This document shows, piece after piece, positions 33,500-41,954 of a stretch of 64,000 bases of DNA. Made by a program: the position numbers and the translations under genes. The notes beneath the pieces were generated by a model. The model had not been told where the DNA came from. It made no database searches and worked only from the letters and a program-made list of their open reading frames with translations. Origin of the DNA: Cohnella nanjingensis (lineage in GTDB: Bacteria; Bacillota; Bacilli; Paenibacillales; Paenibacillaceae); NCBI RefSeq assembly GCF_014212125.1, contig NZ_JACJVP010000017.1:1-64000 (forward strand). The letters are read 5' to 3'. Numbering within the stretch: position 1 is the stretch's first letter; each line of letters opens with the position of its first letter.

Positions 33500-35224
33500 A
33501 TGACCCCAGCACACGAAGAAAAATTGGCCGTAACGGCCGAAAAGGCAAACCTCGAATCGTATGAGGAGGCCGTGCAACATTTCCGATGGGAAGACATCGA
33601 GGCGCAATTCTCCTGGTCGCAGACCGGGAAGGTCAATATGGCGTATGAAGCCATCGACCGGCACGTGGAGAACGGCAAAGGCGATCGCATCGCCCTGCAT
33701 TACAGCGACGCCGTTCGCGATGAGAGCTACACCTATGCGGACCTGGCCCGACAATCAAACAAATTCGCCAACGTGCTCCGCGGTCTGGGCATCGCCAAGG
33801 GCGACCGCGTGTTCATCTTCATGCCGCGCACGCCCGAGCTGTACTTCAGCTTGCTTGGCGCTCTCAAGGTCGGCGCGGTCGTAGGCCCGCTGTTCGAAGC
33901 GTTCATGGAGACCGCGGTACGGGATCGCCTGCAGGACAGCGGCGCGGTCGCGATCGTCACTACCCCGGCCCTCTTGCCGCGCATCGCTCGGTCGGAGCTG
34001 CCCGAGCTGAAGCATATCGTCGTCTACGGCGAAGGCGTAGAAGCGGGCGAAGGGATCGTCGACTTCGGTCAAGCGATGTCCGCCGCATCCGAGCAAGCGG
34101 AGATCGAGTGGCTCGGCCGGGAAGACGGGTTGATCCTGCACTATACCTCCGGCTCGACCGGCAAGCCGAAGGGCGTCTATCATGCGCAGAACGCCATGAT
34201 TCAACATTATTATACGGGACGGATCGTCCTCGACCTGCGCGAAGGCGACGTCTACTGGTGTACGGCCGACCCGGGTTGGGTAACGGGGACTTCCTACGGC
34301 ATCTTCGCGCCTTGGCTGAACGGCGTGACCAACGTCATTCGCGGCGGCCGCTTCAGCCCGCAGGACTGGTACGAGACGCTCCAAAAATACAAAGTTACCG
34401 TCTGGTACAGCGCGCCGACGGCGTTCCGGATGCTCATGGGCGCCGGCGACGAAGCCGTCAAGCCGTACGACCTGTCGAACCTGCGGCATGTGCTGAGCGT
34501 CGGCGAGCCGCTCAATCCGGAAGTCGTCCGTTGGGGCTACAAAGTATACGGCCAGCGCATCCACGACACCTGGTGGATGACGGAGACCGGCGGGCAGTTG
34601 ATCTGCAACTACCCACGCATGGAGATCAAGCCGGGCTCGATGGGACGCCCGATTCCGGGCGTACAGGCCTCGATCATCGACGATCAAGGCAACGAGCTGC
34701 CGCCGCTGCGGATGGGCAACCTCGCGATCCGCACGCCGTGGCCGTCCATGATGCGCAAGATCTGGAACAACCCGGCGAAGTACGAGGAGTACTTCCGGAT
34801 TCCCGGCTGGTACGTCTCCGGCGACTCCGCTTACCGGGACGAAGACGGCTACTTTTGGTTCCAAGGGCGGATCGACGACGTCATCAACACGTCGGGCGAG
34901 CGCGTCGGACCGTTCGAAGTCGAGAGCAAGCTGGTCGAGCATCCGGCCGTCGCCGAAGCGGGCGTCATCGGCAAGCCGGATCCGCTGCGCGGAGAGATCA
35001 TCAAGGCGTTCATCTCGCTGCGCGAAGGCTTCGAGCCGTCCGATGAGCTGAAGGCCGACATCTCCAAATTCGTGAAGATCGGCTTGTCGGCGCATGCCGC
35101 GCCGCGCGAGATCGAGTTCAAGGACAAATTGCCGAAGACGCGCAGCGGCAAGATCATGCGCCGCGTCCTGAAGGCTTGGGAGCTGAACCTGCCGACCGGC
35201 GACTTGTCGACGATCGAGGACTAA
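33500..35224 (+). CDS. acsA: Acetyl-CoA synthetase
   Basis: 574 residues; the ATG at 33500 is 8 nt after GAAGG, and the ATG at 33494 is too close. Adenylate-forming enzyme: P-loop YTSGSTGKPKG (215-225), VYWCTADPGWVTGTSYGIFAPW, DTWWMTETGGQ, the hinge FQGRIDDVINTSGERVGPFEVE and C-terminal PKTRSGKIMRR with Lys551, matching the acetylated Lys549 of B. subtilis AcsA. It activates acetate to acetyl-CoA through acetyl-AMP. Controlled by AcuA/AcuC (divergent operon) and probably by CcpA. Confidence 0.96.
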   Translation: MTPAHEEKLAVTAEKANLESYEEAVQHFRWEDIEAQFSWSQTGKVNMAYEAIDRHVENGKGDRIALHYSDAVRDESYTYADLARQSNKFANVLRGLGIAKGDRVFIFMPRTPELYFSLLGALKVGAVVGPLFEAFMETAVRDRLQDSGAVAIVTTPALLPRIARSELPELKHIVVYGEGVEAGEGIVDFGQAMSAASEQAEIEWLGREDGLILHYTSGSTGKPKGVYHAQNAMIQHYYTGRIVLDLREGDVYWCTADPGWVTGTSYGIFAPWLNGVTNVIRGGRFSPQDWYETLQKYKVTVWYSAPTAFRMLMGAGDEAVKPYDLSNLRHVLSVGEPLNPEVVRWGYKVYGQRIHDTWWMTETGGQLICNYPRMEIKPGSMGRPIPGVQASIIDDQGNELPPLRMGNLAIRTPWPSMMRKIWNNPAKYEEYFRIPGWYVSGDSAYRDEDGYFWFQGRIDDVINTSGERVGPFEVESKLVEHPAVAEAGVIGKPDPLRGEIIKAFISLREGFEPSDELKADISKFVKIGLSAHAAPREIEFKDKLPKTRSGKIMRRVLKAWELNLPTGDLSTIED

Positions 35225-35273
35225 GCGGCAGCATATTCATGGGTACGTACTTTAATCCGTTATAGCAATTCGA

Positions 35274-35309
35274 AGAGGCCGGCATTCCCGTATGGGAATG
35301 CCGGCCTCT
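35274..35309. terminator. Long hairpin between convergent acsA and PBP genes
   Basis: Perfect 16-bp stem AGAGGCCGGCATTCCC with a GTAT loop. No U-tract on either strand, so it is either a bidirectional terminator with a poor tail or an mRNA-stabilising hairpin. Confidence 0.6.
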
Positions 35310-35341
35310 CTGTGCTTATGGGGCAGGAGGGAGGTCCCTCG

Positions 35342-38300
35342 TCAATTGCCCGCCTTGACCTCGACCGATGCCGACGAGTCGGATCGGCCGTTGTCGTTGA
35401 CGGCCCGGATGCGGTACCAACCGGTCGGATCCGGCTCGAAATACTCAAGGCGCGTGTCCGATGTGGATTCGAGCCGCTTGTAGCTGCCTTTCTCGGTGGC
35501 GCTGTACCAAATCTCGTAGCGCGTGACGTTCTCGGCGGCCGGGTTGGCCGTCCAAGTGAAGGTCACGCCGAAGGCGCTCCGCTGCGCCGTCAGTCCGCTC
35601 GGGACGGAAGGCGCGGCGCCTTGACCCGGATTCGGCGTCCCCGGGCCGTTCGGACTGCCCGGTCCGTCAACCGGGGGCAGATTCGGATCGACCGGATTGT
35701 AGCTGCCGTCCCCGCCGACGCCCGACGTCGCGCTCTGCGCCGATTCGTGCCCGCCGATATCGACGGCCGTCACGTAGTAGCTGACGAGGCTGCCCGGCGT
35801 GATGTAGTTGATGAACTTCGATTCCTCGCCGGTCAGAACGGTCCCGTCCACCTTCTGGTATGGCGCTCCGTTCAAGGACCGGTAGAGGCGGTAGCCCGCC
35901 ACGTCGGCTTGGCCGCTCGGCGTGAACGAGATCTTGACCTTGCCGCCGTCCAGCGCCTCCGCCAGTACGTTACCCGGCGCAGAAGGCGCGGCCCCGTCAT
36001 CCTTCCGAGGGTCGGTCTTGGACGGCGCGCTGTCCGCTGCGTCCTTCGGCAAGTAATAGGACAACGATTTGCGGCTGTTCGCCGCGACTTTCCCGAGGGC
36101 GGCTTGCAGCTGCTCGACAAGCGCGTCGATCGGATGCTCCCGCTTGACCATGACCGCTTCGCGGAGCATGTCTTCGGGCGTCTCGGGCAGCGGCACGTAG
36201 TTGACGCCGTTGTACGAGATGTACTTCATCTTGACCAGCGCGTCGTCCTCTTCGGTCGGCACGAATTTCTTGTTGAAGAGATCGGTGACCAGCTTCCCGG
36301 CCTGTCTCGTCAGATCGGTCGGCAGCTTGCCGCTGACGCTGGAGACGGTCATGCTGACGAGGCCGTCGGGCTTGTCGAACGACTTGGTCGGGAACAGATC
36401 CGGCCGCGCGTCGGTGACCGCGTTCATCACCTTCGCCCAGATCTCTCGGGCGCGCGCGTGACCGTCGGTCGACAGCGTATGAATCTGCTTCTCGTAGCCG
36501 GCCCAGACGCCCAGCGTAATATCCGGCGTGTAGCCTTGGAACCAGACGTCGCCGTAATTTTGCGTGGTCCCCGTCTTGCCGACGACCGGAATCTTGCCGT
36601 AGTTCTTGAACCAGGTCTTGATCTTGGCGCCGGTCCCTTCGGTGACGACCGTGCGGAGCATGTCGGTCATCAGATAAGCCGACTGCTCGGACACGACGCG
36701 CTGCGGATCCGGCTTGTGCTGGTAGACGACGTTCCCGTTCGTGTCCGTAATCTCCTCGATCAGGTACGCGTCATTGAACACGCCTTTGTTCGCGATGGCG
36801 CCGAAAGCGTTCGTAAGCTCCTCGACCGTCACGCCGTACTTCAAGCCGCCGATGACGCCGGTCTGCGCCCCGTCGTCTTCCGGCACGAGCGTCGTAATGC
36901 CGAGCTTGCGGCTGAAGTTCCAGGCTTCCTTGATCGTGACCTTGTTGAGGAAGATCTTGATCGCCGGGATGTTCAGCGACTGATTCAAGGCGTAACGCGC
37001 GGTGACGAGACCCGAATACCGGTTGTTGGAGTTCTTCGGGATGTGCATCGACGTTCCGCTGCTCTTCAGGATGACAGGCGAATCGTCCAGCACGCTCGCC
37101 GGGCTGATGAGCCCCTTGTCGATCGCGGGCAGGTAAGCCGCGATCGGCTTCATCGCCGAGCCGGGCTGCCGCTGCATCTGGGTCGCGAAGTTCATCTGCT
37201 CGATATGGAAGTCGCGGCCCTCGATCATGCCGAGGATGGCGCCCGTCTTGTGGTCGAGCATGACCGCCGCGGTCTGCTCCACGCCCTTGACGGAATTGTC
37301 CGGCGCGAAGTTCTTCGGATCCTCGGCGACTTTGTGCATCAAGTCGTAGACTTGCTTGTCGATCGTCGTCTTGACGCGGTAGCCGCCGCGCAGCAGCTGT
37401 TCCCGGGCGTCTTCGACGAGCGTCGCGTTCTCCTTCTTGTTGAGATCCTCGAGCTTTAGGTTCGGATTCTGCTTCAGCACGAGCAGTTGAGCCGCTTCCC
37501 GTTCGGCCTCGAGCATGAGGTACGGGTACGTGTTGTACGCCTTTTCCGTCGGTTTGGCGAGCGACTTGTAGATATCGAACCCGAGTGCGCTCTCGTACTC
37601 GGCTTGCGTGATTTTGTTGTTCTCCAGCATCTTCTGGAGCACGAGCTTCTGACGCGTCAGCGCGCGTTTGAAGTTTTTCTCGTTGAAGTCGCCCTTGCCG
37701 GTGAAGGCGGAGTAGGCGGAGGGCAGCTGCGGCAGGCCGGCGAGGTACGCCGCCTGGGCCAAGTTCACCTTTTTCAGGTCGTCGATGCCGAAGATGCCTT
37801 TGGCCGCCGCTTTGATCCCGTACAGCTGGTAGCCGGACGAGCCGTTGCCATAAGGAATTTTATTGAGATAAGCCGTAATGATTTCTTCCTTGCCCAGGAA
37901 CCGCTCCAGCCGCAGCGCGAGGAAGATCTCCTTGGCCTTTCGGCTCTGCGTCTGATCGAGGTTCAGGAATACCCGGCGGGCGAGCTGCTGGGTGATCGTA
38001 CTGCCGCCCGTCTGCACGTCTTCGTTCAGGAGCTGCTGCTTCACAGCCCGGAACAAACCGTTCGTATCGACGCCCACGTGCGTCTCGAAGTTCCGGTCTT
38101 CGATCGCGATGACCGCATCCAGGATCTGCTGCGGGATCTGGTTGTAAGTGATCGGCTGGCGGTCTTCTTCGGTGCGCAGCTGGCCGATCAGCGTATTGTC
38201 GCGGAAATAGACGAAGCCCGTCGCGTTGTTCTCATTGATCTTTTCTTCAATTAAGGCTCGCGGACGCACGGGGTCTTCTTTGACCAGCGCCGCGATGTAG

Positions 38301-38449
38301 CCTCCGACCGCCCCGCCGGCGGCCAGCCCGGCGAGCACGCCGAACAGGATCAGCCATAGGATCGTATAGAGGGTCAGGCGACCCGCCATGCCCCAAGCGG
38401 AGTAGCCTTTCCTTTCCTGCGGGGGAGGGGGCTGCTTCGTTTCGTTCAT
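35342..38449 (-). CDS. Class A penicillin-binding protein (PBP1A family) with C-terminal FN3 domains
   Basis: 1035 residues; the ATG follows AAGGAGG. A cytoplasmic Pro-rich tail, one TM span (about 25-57), then the GT51 glycosyltransferase with Glu117 in IAIEDRNFETHVG, QLARRVFLN and YLNKIPYG. The transpeptidase has Ser431-A-M-K434, SLN (491-493) and KTGTT (625-629). After about residue 790 come a Ser/Pro/Lys linker and two fibronectin-III-like domains (about 815-910 and 935-1035) joined by a PGSPNGPGTPNPGQG linker. It polymerises and cross-links peptidoglycan; the FN3 domains probably bind wall or partner proteins. Confidence 0.96.
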   Translation of the reverse strand: MNETKQPPPPQERKGYSAWGMAGRLTLYTILWLILFGVLAGLAAGGAVGGYIAALVKEDPVRPRALIEEKINENNATGFVYFRDNTLIGQLRTEEDRQPITYNQIPQQILDAVIAIEDRNFETHVGVDTNGLFRAVKQQLLNEDVQTGGSTITQQLARRVFLNLDQTQSRKAKEIFLALRLERFLGKEEIITAYLNKIPYGNGSSGYQLYGIKAAAKGIFGIDDLKKVNLAQAAYLAGLPQLPSAYSAFTGKGDFNEKNFKRALTRQKLVLQKMLENNKITQAEYESALGFDIYKSLAKPTEKAYNTYPYLMLEAEREAAQLLVLKQNPNLKLEDLNKKENATLVEDAREQLLRGGYRVKTTIDKQVYDLMHKVAEDPKNFAPDNSVKGVEQTAAVMLDHKTGAILGMIEGRDFHIEQMNFATQMQRQPGSAMKPIAAYLPAIDKGLISPASVLDDSPVILKSSGTSMHIPKNSNNRYSGLVTARYALNQSLNIPAIKIFLNKVTIKEAWNFSRKLGITTLVPEDDGAQTGVIGGLKYGVTVEELTNAFGAIANKGVFNDAYLIEEITDTNGNVVYQHKPDPQRVVSEQSAYLMTDMLRTVVTEGTGAKIKTWFKNYGKIPVVGKTGTTQNYGDVWFQGYTPDITLGVWAGYEKQIHTLSTDGHARAREIWAKVMNAVTDARPDLFPTKSFDKPDGLVSMTVSSVSGKLPTDLTRQAGKLVTDLFNKKFVPTEEDDALVKMKYISYNGVNYVPLPETPEDMLREAVMVKREHPIDALVEQLQAALGKVAANSRKSLSYYLPKDAADSAPSKTDPRKDDGAAPSAPGNVLAEALDGGKVKISFTPSGQADVAGYRLYRSLNGAPYQKVDGTVLTGEESKFINYITPGSLVSYYVTAVDIGGHESAQSATSGVGGDGSYNPVDPNLPPVDGPGSPNGPGTPNPGQGAAPSVPSGLTAQRSAFGVTFTWTANPAAENVTRYEIWYSATEKGSYKRLESTSDTRLEYFEPDPTGWYRIRAVNDNGRSDSSASVEVKAGN

Positions 38450-38877
38450 CGGTATCCTCCTTCAAGAAACAAACAGAATTATTATAGCACATTCACCCAG
38501 CGTTTGACTTCATTCGAAGGGGGAGGGGCATGGCGAGAGGAGAGAAGGGACGACGCCTAACGGCGACGCGAAGCTGCAGGCAGCGTCCTCGCCGCGCCGC
38601 GCACGACGCCATTTCGCCCTTGATCGGACCTCAATGGCGCTTCGGCGGGCCATGCATTTCGCCCATGCCCGACGACCGTTTGGCGGCGGTAGCCGACGGC
38701 GAAGCCGGGCAAACTACCAGGCGATGAGTCGCAGTTCGTCTCCTAATTTACCCTCTTTATTTCCACGATTATCCTGAAATGTGGACAAAGTTTTACAAAG
38801 AAGAGAAACATTCCGCCGTTTAAACCGTATAATTCACAAGACCTCATTTCCAAGCCTGAATCGAAAGGAGGAGGCCG
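38450..38877. other. Intergenic region between the PBP and yuaF genes
   Basis: 428 bp. The right end holds the SigW-type promoter and leader of yuaF. The left 250 bp contain an arginine-rich 65-codon frame (38530-38727) that does not look like a protein. The left edge should carry the PBP promoter on the minus strand, but no clear -35/-10 pair was found. Confidence 0.6.
38805..38829 (+). promoter_or_regulatory. SigW-type (ECF) promoter of yuaF-floT
   Basis: GAAAC (38805-38809), 16-bp spacer, CGTA (38826-38829), the ECF sigma-W pattern. In B. subtilis yuaF-floT (yuaFGI) is a SigW operon, so position and context agree. Confidence 0.7.
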
Positions 38878-39399
38878 ATGGAAGCGTTATTCTGGTGCTG
38901 CCTGGGATTTGGCGCGCTCATGGCTATCGTAACGCTCGTATTCGGAGATCTGCTCGGAGGGGCCACCGGATGGTTCGAGTGGCTGTCGATCGACGGGCAT
39001 CATTTGTTCCAGCCGGTCGTATTGGCGGGAGGAATCACCGTATTCGGCGGCGCGGGGCTGCTCATGCACCGCTACTCGCCGCTGTCGGCGCTCGGCGTCT
39101 ACGCGTCCGCGATCGTGATCGCCGTCGCGATCGCCATTGCGATGTACTTCGTCTATGTAAGGCCGATGAAGGCAAGCGAGAACTCCGTCGGCTTCTCGAT
39201 GAACGACCTGGAGGGCAAACGTGCCGAAGTGCTCACGTCGATCCCGGCAGACGGCTGCGGCGAAGTGCTGGTCAAGATCGGCGCAGGACTTACGAACCAG
39301 ATTGCGGAGAGCTTCGACAAAGAGGACGTGCCGTCCGGCACGGAGGTCGTGATCGTCAGAGTAAGGGGAGAAGTCGTCTACGTCTCCCGTCTGGATTGA
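38878..39399 (+). CDS. yuaF: NfeD-like membrane protein (YuaF)
   Basis: 173 residues after AAAGGAGGAGGCCG. Three membrane spans (about 2-25, 45-65 and 73-97), with a C-terminal cytoplasmic OB-fold-like domain (NDLEGKRAEVLTSIPADGCGEVLVKIGAGLTNQIAESFDKEDVPSGTEVVIVRVRGEVVYV). This is the short NfeD1b form that lacks the protease domain and accompanies flotillin. Forms an operon with floT (40-bp gap). Role: membrane-microdomain organisation and envelope-stress response. Confidence 0.9.
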   Translation: MEALFWCCLGFGALMAIVTLVFGDLLGGATGWFEWLSIDGHHLFQPVVLAGGITVFGGAGLLMHRYSPLSALGVYASAIVIAVAIAIAMYFVYVRPMKASENSVGFSMNDLEGKRAEVLTSIPADGCGEVLVKIGAGLTNQIAESFDKEDVPSGTEVVIVRVRGEVVYVSRLD

Positions 39400-39439
39400 T
39401 TCGATTGTACCCCTATCCCCTAACAAAGGAGAACTGCCC

Positions 39440-40912
39440 ATGTCCGAATTTCCAGACGTATTGTACATACCCGTTATCGTCGTCGCCGTGCTTCTCGTCC
39501 TTGGCCTAGCCTTCTGGGCCCGCTACAAGACGGTAGCGCCGGACGAAGCGATGATCGTCACCGGCTCTTTCCTAGGCAGCAAGAACGTGTCCGTCGACGA
39601 GTCCGGCCGCCGCATCAAGATCGTGCGCGGAGGCGGCGCTTTCATTCTTCCGATCTTCCAGCAAGCGCAATTCCTCTCGCTGCTGTCTCACAAGCTGGAC
39701 GTGAGCACGCCCGAGGTATATACCGAGCAAGGCGTGCCGGTCCTGACCGACGCGGTCGCGATCATCAAGATCGGAGGGGCCGTCGAGGATGTGGCCACGG
39801 CCGCGGAGCAGTTCATGGGCAAGCCCACCGAATCGCTGCGGGCGGAGGCGCAGGAAGTGCTCGAGGGCCATCTGCGGGCGATCCTCGGGACGATGACGGT
39901 CGAGGAAGTGTACCGGAACCGCGAACGCTTCGCGCAGGAAGTACAGGGGCAAGCCGCCCGGGACCTGAAGAAGATGGGGCTGCAAATAGTGTCCTTCACG
40001 ATCAAGGACGTGCGCGACAAGCACGGCTATCTGGAAGCGCTGGGAAAGCCGCGGATCGCGGCCGTCAAGCGCGACGCCGATATCGCGGAAGCCCAGGCCA
40101 TCCGGGATTCCCGGATTCAGAAGGCCGCGGCGGAGGAAGAAGGCCAGAAGGCCGAGCTGCTGCGCGATACCAACGTGGCCGAAGCGACGAAGGAAAAGGA
40201 ACTGAAGGTGGCGTCCTTCAAAAAGGATTCGGACCTCGCCAAGGCGGAAGCCGACCAGTCCTATGCGATCCAGGAAGCGCGCTCGAAGCAAAGCGTCGTA
40301 GAGGAGCAGATGAAGGTCGAGCTCGTCCGGAAGGAACGGGAGATCGATCTGGAGGCGAAGGAAATTCTGCGGCGGGAGAAGCAATACGACGCCGAGGTCA
40401 AGAAGAAGGCCGACGCAGACCGCTATGCCGTCGTGCAGGCTGCGGAAGCCGACAAGTCGCGGCGCATCAACGAAGCGGACGCACTGAAGTATCGGATCGA
40501 AGCGGAAGCGCAAGCCAACGCCGAACAAAAGCGGCTGGACGGCTTGGCGGTGGCCGATGCCGAACGCGCCAAGGGGACGGCCGAAGCCGAAGTCATCCGG
40601 CTCCGGGGGCTCGCGGAAGCGGAAGCGAAGGAGAAGCTGGCCCAGGCGTTCGAGAAGTTCGGCGAAGCGGCCGTCCTGGACATCATCGTGAAGATGCTCC
40701 CGGAGCTCGCCGGCAAGATCGCGGACCCGATCTCGGCGATCGACAAGCTGACCGTCGTCGACACGGGGAACGGCGAAGGCGCCGCGCGCGTCAGCAACTA
40801 CGTGACGTCGCTCATGGCCACCGCGCCCGAGATGCTGAAGAGCGTATCCGGCATCGACGTCGGCCAGCTCATCCAAGGCTTGACGAAGAAGAGCGGCAGG
40901 CTGTCCGACTGA
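39440..40912 (+). CDS. floT: Flotillin FloT (SPFH/PHB domain)
   Basis: 490 residues after AAAGGAG. N-terminal membrane hairpin (IPVIVVAVLLVLGLAFWA), SPFH domain about 30-200 (DEAMIVTGSFLG, GGAFILPIFQQAQFLSLLSHKLDVSTPEVYTEQGVPV, LRAILGTMTVEEVYRNRERFAQEV). A long coiled coil follows with the flotillin EA repeats (KAEADQSYAIQEARSKQ, AEAEVIRLRGLAEAEAKEKLAQAFEKFGEAAVLDIIVKMLPELAGKIADPIS). It scaffolds lipid-raft-like microdomains at the inner membrane. Operon with yuaF; SigW-type promoter upstream. Confidence 0.96.
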   Translation: MSEFPDVLYIPVIVVAVLLVLGLAFWARYKTVAPDEAMIVTGSFLGSKNVSVDESGRRIKIVRGGGAFILPIFQQAQFLSLLSHKLDVSTPEVYTEQGVPVLTDAVAIIKIGGAVEDVATAAEQFMGKPTESLRAEAQEVLEGHLRAILGTMTVEEVYRNRERFAQEVQGQAARDLKKMGLQIVSFTIKDVRDKHGYLEALGKPRIAAVKRDADIAEAQAIRDSRIQKAAAEEEGQKAELLRDTNVAEATKEKELKVASFKKDSDLAKAEADQSYAIQEARSKQSVVEEQMKVELVRKEREIDLEAKEILRREKQYDAEVKKKADADRYAVVQAAEADKSRRINEADALKYRIEAEAQANAEQKRLDGLAVADAERAKGTAEAEVIRLRGLAEAEAKEKLAQAFEKFGEAAVLDIIVKMLPELAGKIADPISAIDKLTVVDTGNGEGAARVSNYVTSLMATAPEMLKSVSGIDVGQLIQGLTKKSGRLSD

Positions 40913-40951
40913 ACGGGCGTTGACTCGCAGCTGCCAGCCACAGGAAACGAC

Positions 40952-40987
40952 AAAACACCCGCGATCGATAAGATCGCGGGTGTTTTT
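40952..40987. terminator. Bidirectional terminator between floT and rpsD
   Basis: AAAACACCCGCGATC / GATCGCGGGTGTTTTT hairpin with T runs on both strands. Confidence 0.9.
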
Positions 40988-41000
40988 GCGAGCAATACGA

Positions 41001-41600
41001 TTAGCGGCTGTAGAATTCGACGATTTGTTGCTCTTCGATATCTTGGGACAGCTCTTCGCGGCTAGGCAGGCGAACGTACTTGCCTTCCATGGACGTCGCG
41101 TTGAAGTCCAGGTAGCCGGCCAGATGATGACGGCTCTCGGAAGCTTCCTTGATCGCTTTGAGGCCGCGGCTGCGCTCGCGCAGGCCGATCACGTCGCCGA
41201 CTTGAACCGTGTAGGAAGCGATGTCGACCTTCTTGCCGTTGACGGTCACGTGGCCGTGGGAGACCAATTGACGCGCGCCGGCGCGGGAGTTCGACCAGCC
41301 CAGGCGGTAGACCAGGTTGTCCAGACGGCTCTCGAGCAGGAACATGAAGTTTTCGCCCGCTTTACCTTTGAGCTTCGAAGCGCGGTCGTAGAGATTGCGG
41401 AATTGCTTTTCGTTCAGGCCGTACATGTGGCGAAGCTTTTGCTTCTCCATCAATTGCAGGCCGTAGCCGCTGATCTTGCGGCGTTGGTTCGCGCCGTGCT
41501 GTCCCGGAGGGAATGCGCGCTTCAGTTCTTTGCCGGTGCCGCTCAGGGAAATACCCAGACGACGGCTCAATTTAAACTTGGGACCTGTATATCTCGACAT
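41001..41600 (-). CDS. rpsD: 30S ribosomal protein S4
   Basis: 199 residues, AAAGGAG before the ATG. Start [36 protein letters not shown] and S4 RNA-binding domain [40 protein letters not shown] are unmistakable. It lacks the N-terminal zinc-binding cysteines, so it is the Zn-independent form. S4 is a primary 16S-binding assembly protein and autoregulates its own leader in Bacillales. A separate rpsD locus, away from the alpha operon, is normal in this order. Confidence 0.98.
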   Translation of the reverse strand: MSRYTGPKFKLSRRLGISLSGTGKELKRAFPPGQHGANQRRKISGYGLQLMEKQKLRHMYGLNEKQFRNLYDRASKLKGKAGENFMFLLESRLDNLVYRLGWSNSRAGARQLVSHGHVTVNGKKVDIASYTVQVGDVIGLRERSRGLKAIKEASESRHHLAGYLDFNATSMEGKYVRLPSREELSQDIEEQQIVEFYSR

Positions 41601-41779
41601 GAATGTGTGACTCCTTTTTCAAAAGGGAATGTTTTGAAAATGGGTTGTCGTTGCGCCGAGCGCATTCCGAAAGGGCGTCCGGCAAAGCCGTCCATCCCCT
41701 CTTGGCAAGAAGTTCAGCCGCTGCCCGCCAAGGGAACCGATCGTGAGGGTGACACAAACAATGAGCCCAATGTTCAACT
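41601..41779 (-). promoter_or_regulatory. Long 5' leader of rpsD, candidate S4 autoregulatory RNA
   Basis: About 178 nt lie between the predicted start site and the rpsD ATG, unusually long for this window. It contains several G/C-rich inverted segments (for example GGACGGC...GCCGGACG). B. subtilis rpsD has an S4-binding leader, so an equivalent is expected here. The secondary structure was not computed. Confidence 0.4.
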
Positions 41780-41785
41780 ATAAAT

Positions 41786-41813
41786 ATTATAAGTAATTTC
41801 CCAGCGATGTCAA
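41786..41813 (-). promoter_or_regulatory. Consensus sigma-A promoter of rpsD
   Basis: Minus strand TTGACA (41813-41808), 16-bp spacer, TATAAT (41791-41786): both hexamers are perfect. Confidence 0.85.
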
Positions 41814-41954
41814 GCGCGACACTTGAACCAAGGAAGTCGTTGCTTGTTGCGGAAGAAATGAGACGCAAGTCCCTGTATTCACCTTTAAGACTAGTGCAAA
41901 AATCACGTATTCATTGTATAGTTAAATGACAAGGAAGGCTAGGAGGGATCAGCG

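Noticed and set aside
35312..37459. 715-codon frame antisense to the PBP gene
   Set aside because: Shadow of the penicillin-binding protein frame caused by high GC at third positions.
38530..38727. 65-codon frame with an RBS-like GGGGGAGGGG
   Set aside because: Composition is Arg/Ala-rich with no secondary-structure pattern, as expected for a random frame in GC-rich DNA.
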